From Flavobacteriaceae bacterium (GTDB lineage: Bacteria; Bacteroidota; Bacteroidia; Flavobacteriales; Flavobacteriaceae): a stretch of 8,124 bases of DNA. The notes beneath the pieces are model-generated. The model was not told the DNA's origin. It saw only the letters and a list, made by a program, of their open reading frames with translations, and did not search any database. Both the position numbers and the translations under genes were made by a program. The first letter of the stretch is position 1. Every line of letters starts with the position of its first letter. The stretch covers positions 1-8,124 of the forward strand of contig WFZY01000254.1 of assembly GCA_015489265.1 (NCBI GenBank), given 5' to 3'. This document shows, in pieces, positions 4,188 through 8,124 of the stretch.

Positions 4188-7100
4188 CTATTTTATATTT
4201 GGAATTGGTATTAATTCCGATAGTTTTTTCAAAGCCGCATCGACACTGTCAACGCCGTCAAAAACCAAATAAAGCCGTTGGGTGTTTTGGATTTTCTTTT
4301 CTTTGAATTGGCAACAGCCGGTTTGCTGGACTTTTTGTAAAATATGCCCGAAAATGTCCGAATGATAGTAGGACGCATCGGGATTGGAAATGAAATATGC
4401 TAACATTTTACCTTTTTTGATGACGATTTTTTCAAAGCCCAACCGCTCAGCCAACCATTTGAGCCGGACGGATTGCAACAAATCGACGGTGGGTTTGGGC
4501 AGCGGTCCGAAACGGTCTTGCAATTGCAGTTTGTAGCGTTCGAGTTCGGCTTCGGTTTTCAGGTTGGCAAGTTCGTTATACAGATTGAGCCGTTCGGTCG
4601 TTTGCCCGATATAATCGTTGGGGAAAAGGATTTCAAAATCGGTTTCGACTTGGGCTTCGATTTGGGGCATCGGGGTTTTGCCTTCTTGTTTGAGCAAATC
4701 TTTAAATTCGTGGGTTTCGAGTTCGGCAATGGCTTCTTTTAAGATTTTTTGGTAGGTGTCAAAGCCCATTTCATTGATAAAACCGCTTTGTTCGGCACCG
4801 AGCAAGTCCCCGGCACCGCGAATTTCCAAGTCTTTCATGGCTATTTGAAATCCACTACCGAGTTCGGTATAGGTTTCAATGGCTTCAATGCGCTTGCGGG
4901 CATCGTAAGTCATGGCAGAGTAGGGCGGCGTGATGAAGTAGCAAAACGCTTTTTTGTTGCTCCGTCCAACACGTCCGCGCATTTGATGCAAGTCCGCCAA
5001 ACCGAATTGGTGCGCATTGTTGATAAAAATGGTATTGGCGTTGGGTACATCCAAGCCGTTTTCGATAATGGTGGTGGCTACCAAAACATCGAATTCGCCG
5101 TTGATAAAATCTAGCATCAGGCGTTCGAGTTTTTTGCCTTCCATACGCCCGTGTCCGATACCGATGCGGGCTTCGGGAACAAGGCGTTGCAGCATACCGG
5201 CAACTTCTTGAATATTGTCAATGCGATTGTGGATAAAAAATGCTTGTCCTTTGCGCTGAATTTCGTAAGTGATGGCATCGCGGATAATATTTTCATCAAA
5301 GCGGATGACTTGGGTTTCTATCGGGTAGCGGTTAGGCGGGGGCGTGTTAATGACCGACAAATCACGCTCGTTGATTAAGGAAAATTGCAAGGTGCGCGGA
5401 ATGGGCGTTGCCGTTAAGGTCAAAGTGTCGATATTTTTGCGAATGACTTTGAGTTTTTCTTTGACCGACACGCCGAATTTCTGTTCTTCGTCGATAATCA
5501 TCAAGCCGAGATTTTTGTATTTGATTTTGTCGTTGACCAAAGCATGTGTGCCGATGATGATATCGATTTTGCCTTCGGCAAGGTCTTTTTTGATTTGGGT
5601 TTTTTCTTTGGCGGTTCTAAACCGGTTGAGATAGTCAATAACGACCGGAAAATTTTTGAGCCGTTCGCTAAATGTTTTGTAATGCTGAAACGCTAAAATG
5701 GTAGTCGGCACCAATACGGCAACCTGCTTGCCATTGTCCACGGCTTTGAATGCCGCCCGAATAGCGACTTCGGTCTTGCCGAATCCGACATCACCGCAGA
5801 CCAAACGATCCATGGTTTTGTCGCTTTCCATATCGGCTTTGACATCTTGGGTGGCTTGGTATTGGTCGGGCGTGTCTTCATACATAAACGAGGCTTCGAG
5901 TTCGTTTTGTAAGTATGAGTCGGGGGCGTAGCAAAAACCTTTTTCAAGTTTGCGTTCGGCATATAATTTGATGATGTCGAATGCCAATTCTTTAAGCCGT
6001 TTTTTGGTTTTTTGTTTGAGTAATTTCCAAGCGCCACTACCGAGTTTGCTAACTTTTGGTTCTTTGCCATCTTTGGCGTTGTAGCGACTGATTTTGTGCA
6101 AACTATGTATGCTGACAAACAGGCGGTCGCCGTTTTTGTAGATAATTTCGATGACTTCTTGTTCTTTGCCGCCGCGTTCTATTTTTTGCAAACCGCCAAA
6201 CTGCCCGATACCGTGGTCGATGTGGACGACGTAGTCGCCTTCTTTGAGCGAGGTGAGTTCTTTGAGTGTTACGGCTTGTTGTTTGCGGGTGTTTTTGCGA
6301 ATATGAAAGCGGTGGTAACGTTCAAAAATCTGATGATCGGTATAGCCGGCAAGTTTGGTATCCTTGTCAATGAAGCCGCGATACAAGGGTAGCACCAATG
6401 TGTTGAAATGGACTTCGACATCCATATCGTCAAAGATGGCTTGCAGGCGTTCGGCTTGCTTGTCGTTGGTGCAAAAAATGATGTTTTGTAAACCGGTAGC
6501 AGTGTTTTGTTGCAGATTTTCGGTCAGCATTTCAAAACTTTTGTTAAATGCCGGTTGGGGTTGCACTGAAAAACTGATAATGGTTTCGGGATTTTCGGCT
6601 TTGTTTTCCAAGAGTTGAAACCGGTCGAGTTTGCTTTCAAAACTTTGGGCGTTACAGAACAATTCCGCCGGTTGCAAATGTTGGGTTTCGGTATTGAGTT
6701 GCTCAAATTGTTGTAGGGCTTTGTCATACAATTTGTCGAGATCCGTTACAGCGGCTTGCCGGTTTTTGAGGTAAATCAGTGTGTTTTTTTTAATGTAATC
6801 CAAAAAACTTTGGCGCTGTTGGATGATGGTCTTGTCGGACAAATTGGGGATAATTTGCACCGATTTGAGTTTTTGGTCGGATAGTTGGGTTTCGATATCA
6901 AAACTGCGGATGCTTTCGACTTGGTCATCAAAGAGTTCGATACGATAGGGTTCGTCATCGCCGTAAGAATAAACATCAAGAATCCCACCGCGTATAGAAA
7001 ATTCGCCGGGTTGCGTTACAAAATCAACTTGGTCAAATTGGTATTCAAACATCAAATCGTAGAGAAAATCCATAGACAGCTTATCGCCGGTTTTGATTTT

Positions 7101-7526
7101 GAGCGTGTTGTTGAGCAATTCTTTTTTGACGACTACTTGCTCAAACAAAGCTGCCGGATAGGTCACGATTATCTGTGGTTTTTGGCGCGATTGCAGGTGG
7201 TTCAGCACTTTGGCTCGTTGTAAGACATTGGCGTTGTCGGTTTCTTCTATTTGATAAGCGCGCCGGTAAGATTCGGGAAAAAACAAGACGCGGTTTTCAC
7301 CGGCGAGGTTTTGAAAATCGTTGTAATAATAGGCGGATTCTTCTTTGTCGGAAAAAATCAACAAAAATGGTTTTTGTTGCGCTTGATACAAGGCGGTCAT
7401 TACAAAACTTAATGCAGATTCATTTAACTGCTCTATGCCAATATACCGGTGCGCTTGTAAAGCGGAAAGTAGCTTGCTATGCTTAGGACTGAGGCGGTAG
7501 ATGTTTAAAATGTCTTGAAGGTTCAA
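4188..7526 (-). CDS. mfd: Transcription-repair coupling factor Mfd
   Basis: This 1112-residue SF2 translocase pushes or removes RNA polymerase stalled at DNA lesions and recruits UvrA for nucleotide excision repair. In order, numbered from the TTG start: a UvrB-like N-terminal region (NESALSFVMTAL near 35-46, YRRAYQIEETDNANVL near 87-102, GEFSIRGGILDVYSY near 174-188); a CarD-like RNA polymerase interaction domain from about 424 (LKEGDYVVHIDHGIGQFGGL); the helicase core with Walker A GDVGFGKT (578-585), DEEQ (679-682), TATPIPRTL (705-713) and RGRVGRS (850-856); the translocation motif region SGFQIAMKDLEIRGAGDLLG (891-910); and a C-terminal D7 domain. All key motifs are intact. The frame stays open upstream to an ATG at 7724, but residues before the TTG translate a heptamer array and the promoter. 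TTG at 7526 gives MNLQDILNIYRLSP, a normal family start, about 18 nt downstream of a TATCTTTG box. Confidence 0.95.
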   Translation of the reverse strand: MNLQDILNIYRLSPKHSKLLSALQAHRYIGIEQLNESALSFVMTALYQAQQKPFLLIFSDKEESAYYYNDFQNLAGENRVLFFPESYRRAYQIEETDNANVLQRAKVLNHLQSRQKPQIIVTYPAALFEQVVVKKELLNNTLKIKTGDKLSMDFLYDLMFEYQFDQVDFVTQPGEFSIRGGILDVYSYGDDEPYRIELFDDQVESIRSFDIETQLSDQKLKSVQIIPNLSDKTIIQQRQSFLDYIKKNTLIYLKNRQAAVTDLDKLYDKALQQFEQLNTETQHLQPAELFCNAQSFESKLDRFQLLENKAENPETIISFSVQPQPAFNKSFEMLTENLQQNTATGLQNIIFCTNDKQAERLQAIFDDMDVEVHFNTLVLPLYRGFIDKDTKLAGYTDHQIFERYHRFHIRKNTRKQQAVTLKELTSLKEGDYVVHIDHGIGQFGGLQKIERGGKEQEVIEIIYKNGDRLFVSIHSLHKISRYNAKDGKEPKVSKLGSGAWKLLKQKTKKRLKELAFDIIKLYAERKLEKGFCYAPDSYLQNELEASFMYEDTPDQYQATQDVKADMESDKTMDRLVCGDVGFGKTEVAIRAAFKAVDNGKQVAVLVPTTILAFQHYKTFSERLKNFPVVIDYLNRFRTAKEKTQIKKDLAEGKIDIIIGTHALVNDKIKYKNLGLMIIDEEQKFGVSVKEKLKVIRKNIDTLTLTATPIPRTLQFSLINERDLSVINTPPPNRYPIETQVIRFDENIIRDAITYEIQRKGQAFFIHNRIDNIQEVAGMLQRLVPEARIGIGHGRMEGKKLERLMLDFINGEFDVLVATTIIENGLDVPNANTIFINNAHQFGLADLHQMRGRVGRSNKKAFCYFITPPYSAMTYDARKRIEAIETYTELGSGFQIAMKDLEIRGAGDLLGAEQSGFINEMGFDTYQKILKEAIAELETHEFKDLLKQEGKTPMPQIEAQVETDFEILFPNDYIGQTTERLNLYNELANLKTEAELERYKLQLQDRFGPLPKPTVDLLQSVRLKWLAERLGFEKIVIKKGKMLAYFISNPDASYYHSDIFGHILQKVQQTGCCQFKEKKIQNTQRLYLVFDGVDSVDAALKKLSELIPIPNIK

Positions 7527-7543
7527 TGCTGATAATTTTGTTG

Positions 7544-7551
7544 CAAAGATA
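7544..7551 (-). promoter_or_regulatory. Candidate -7 box of the mfd promoter
   Basis: On the minus strand this reads TATCTTTG, an exact TAnnTTTG match and the same octamer as in front of bcp. The start would fall near 7538-7536, leaving a leader of only about 10-12 nt before the TTG at 7526. The region where a -33 element would lie is occupied by the edge of the heptamer array, and no clear TTG is at the usual spacing. The box supports TTG as the start, since it lies inside the longer open frame. Confidence 0.6.
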
Positions 7552-7562
7552 GTGAATAGTTG

Positions 7563-7625
7563 TAAGTGCGAAGTGGAAAGTGCCAAGTGGAAAGTGGAAA
7601 GTGGAAAGTGCGAAGTGCGAAGTGC
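7563..7625 (+). repeat. Period-7 array of nine NAAGTGS heptamers
   Basis: Nine contiguous heptamers without a phase slip: TAAGTGC, GAAGTGG, AAAGTGC, CAAGTGG, AAAGTGG, AAAGTGG, AAAGTGC, GAAGTGC, GAAGTGC. Positions 2-6 (AAGTG) are invariant; position 1 varies freely and position 7 is C or G. The array ends 11 bp upstream of the mfd -7 box and so forms the promoter-upstream region. Two further units (AAAGTGG at 7705-7711 and the diverged TTAGTGA) lie 79 bp away. The related array at 39-66 uses the same core word. There are no spacers, so it is not a CRISPR. Confidence 0.8.
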
Positions 7626-7629
7626 GGAA

Positions 7630-7662
7630 AGACCTGAAAGATTTTGAGAACCTGTTAGGTCT
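7630..7662. repeat. Imperfect palindrome with AGACCT/AGGTCT ends
   Basis: The 33-nt segment starts AGACCT and ends AGGTCT, with an interior that pairs over most positions (mismatches and G-T pairs near 7636, 7638 and 7641). Elements of the form AGACCT, AACAGGTT, then AGGTCT recur between genes in Flavobacteriia in my memory; I could not check copy number. It lies 4 bp from the heptamer array, upstream of mfd, and has no T-tract. Confidence 0.5.
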
Positions 7663-7704
7663 AAGCGTAGAGAATTTGTTAGCCAGACAAGGAATATATT
7701 GTGG

Positions 7705-7718
7705 AAAGTGGTTAGTGA
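7705..7718 (+). repeat. Isolated pair of heptamer units
   Basis: AAAGTGG followed by TTAGTGA, preceded by GTGG, appears to be a detached remnant of the 7563-7625 array, on the same strand. The surrounding 7663-7704 shows no gene or clear signal. Confidence 0.4.
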
Positions 7719-7748
7719 CATCAAACGGGATCAATACAAATATGGTAG

Positions 7749-7790
7749 ATAAAAACTAAGGCACTTAAATTTAAGTGCCTTAGTTTTTAT
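7749..7790 (-). terminator. 42-nt perfect palindrome, terminator of the TSP3-repeat gene
   Basis: A perfect inverted repeat centred between 7769 and 7770: 21 bases on one side pair with 21 on the other. The core is AAGGCACTT/AAGTGCCTT, flanked by an A-run and a T-run. It begins 20 bp after the stop codon of the gene at 7810-8124 on the minus strand and works in either direction. It isolates mfd transcription from that gene. Confidence 0.85.
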
Positions 7791-7809
7791 AATAAAGTTG
7801 TTATTTCTA

Positions 7810-8124
7810 TCAATGTGTATCGGCATCTAAATAATCCGGTGTACCATCACCATCCGAATCATCATTGGTAGGGTCGCCATCTCCGTTAGCATCTTCATTT
7901 TTGGTTAAAACACCGTCACCATCATCATCGCTGTCATAAATATTTGGAATTTTATCTTTATCGGTGTCATCATTATAAGCATTGCCATCTTGGTCAAGAT
8001 CTTCATCTATATTTTTGACATGATCATTGTCTAAATCATCGTCATCGACAAAAGTTTTGAATGAAAACACCAAGGGTGAATAAGCCGGAATATGATTATT
8101 TGCCACTTGGTAATATCCCAAACC
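7810..8124 (-). CDS. C-terminal part of a probable FKBP-type prolyl isomerase with TSP3 repeats (partial)
   Basis: The gene enters from the right edge; 104 C-terminal residues are visible before the stop. The first ones, GLGYYQVANNHIPAYSPLVFSFKTF, fit the last part of an FKBP fold, where IPxxSxLxFxxxL forms the final strand. After them comes an Asp-rich tail of thrombospondin type 3 repeats: DQDGNAYNDDTDKDKIPN, DSDDDGDGVLTKNEDANGDG, NDDSDGDGTPDYLDAD. These loops bind calcium and are typical of periplasmic or surface proteins. Flavobacteriia have lipoprotein FKBP-type isomerases with just this tail, so that is my best guess; other TSP3 proteins are possible because most of the catalytic domain lies outside the window. 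No T9SS sorting domain follows. The TTG near 8121 is not the start, since coding continues to the edge. A strong terminator follows the stop. Confidence 0.75.
   Translation of the reverse strand, partial: GLGYYQVANNHIPAYSPLVFSFKTFVDDDDLDNDHVKNIDEDLDQDGNAYNDDTDKDKIPNIYDSDDDGDGVLTKNEDANGDGDPTNDDSDGDGTPDYLDADTH

Noticed and set aside
4749..5114. Plus-strand reading frame of 121 codons antisense to mfd
   Set aside because: It is a shadow of the conserved helicase core. The several other long antisense frames in 4473-7486 have the same cause.
4188..7526. Possible frameshift or fusion in mfd, given its length
   Set aside because: All Mfd domains follow in the expected order in one frame, and the trimmed length is normal.
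7563..7625. CRISPR array
   Set aside because: The units are 7 nt long and directly adjacent, without spacers, and no cas genes are nearby.
7527..7724. N-terminal 66-residue extension of Mfd from the ATG at 7724
   Set aside because: It translates heptamer repeats, a palindrome and a -7 promoter box, and has no counterpart in the Mfd family as I know it.
7483..7734. Overlapping minus-strand reading frame of 83 codons
   Set aside because: It covers the same repeats in another frame and then runs into mfd out of frame; the Ser/Thr/His/Phe periodicity comes from the heptamers.
7810..8121. Complete small Asp-rich protein starting at the TTG near 8121
   Set aside because: The frame stays open to the window edge, and the first residues continue an FKBP-like strand, so this is the end of a longer gene.
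1..8124. A defence island, prophage or transposon
   Set aside because: No transposase, integrase, phage structural gene, toxin-antitoxin pair, tRNA or att-like direct repeat was seen; the genes are housekeeping, small DUF and secreted proteins.

Overview
The window looks like a chromosomal segment of a Bacteroidota bacterium, most likely class Flavobacteriia. Three things point there. Two secreted proteins end in type IX secretion system (T9SS) type A sorting domains with YPNPV motifs. Several intergenic gaps carry the Bacteroidota -7 promoter box TAnnTTTG. The gene content (DUF4268, DUF2007, a cysteine-free endonuclease III, TSP3-repeat and LRR T9SS proteins) is also flavobacterial in style. 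Coding regions are AT-rich, with mfd visibly richer in GC than the small genes. This is mainly a housekeeping and DNA-repair region; I see no phage, IS, CRISPR or defence genes.

Layout, left to right. 1-236 has no gene. It is a mosaic of short dispersed repeats: three period-7 arrays with different words, and a hairpin element. 237-725 (-) is a small T9SS cargo protein. 870-1997 (-) is a compact three-gene operon, transcribed bcp (thiol peroxidase), then a DUF2007 protein, then a DUF4268 protein; the first two overlap by 8 bp. bcp diverges from nth (endonuclease III, 2038-2658, +) across a 40-bp gap holding two -7 boxes that face each other. A bidirectional terminator (2662-2690) separates nth from a convergent LRR/T9SS surface protein (2724-3845, -). 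The gap 3846-4187 contains a long structured element (3942-4085) resembling the flavobacterial Flavo-1-type RNA. mfd, the transcription-repair coupling factor, fills 4188-7526 (-). Upstream of mfd, 7527-7809 holds its promoter, nine tandem heptamers, an imperfect palindrome and a 42-nt perfect palindromic terminator. That terminator belongs to the gene running off the right edge (7810-8124, -), the C-terminal part of a probable FKBP-type prolyl isomerase with calcium-binding TSP3 repeats.

How the genes fit together. bcp removes peroxides, nth excises oxidised pyrimidines, and mfd links stalled RNA polymerase to nucleotide excision repair, so the core of the window is about oxidative and DNA damage. 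The remaining genes are envelope or secreted proteins, plus two small proteins of unknown role.

The most unusual signals are the period-7 arrays, which seem to have entered two intergenic gaps and inflate the apparent mfd N-terminus. Next come the structured RNA element, the overlapping face-to-face bcp/nth promoters, and the loss of signature cysteines from both bcp (resolving Cys) and nth (all Fe-S ligands). I found no clearly new multi-gene system.
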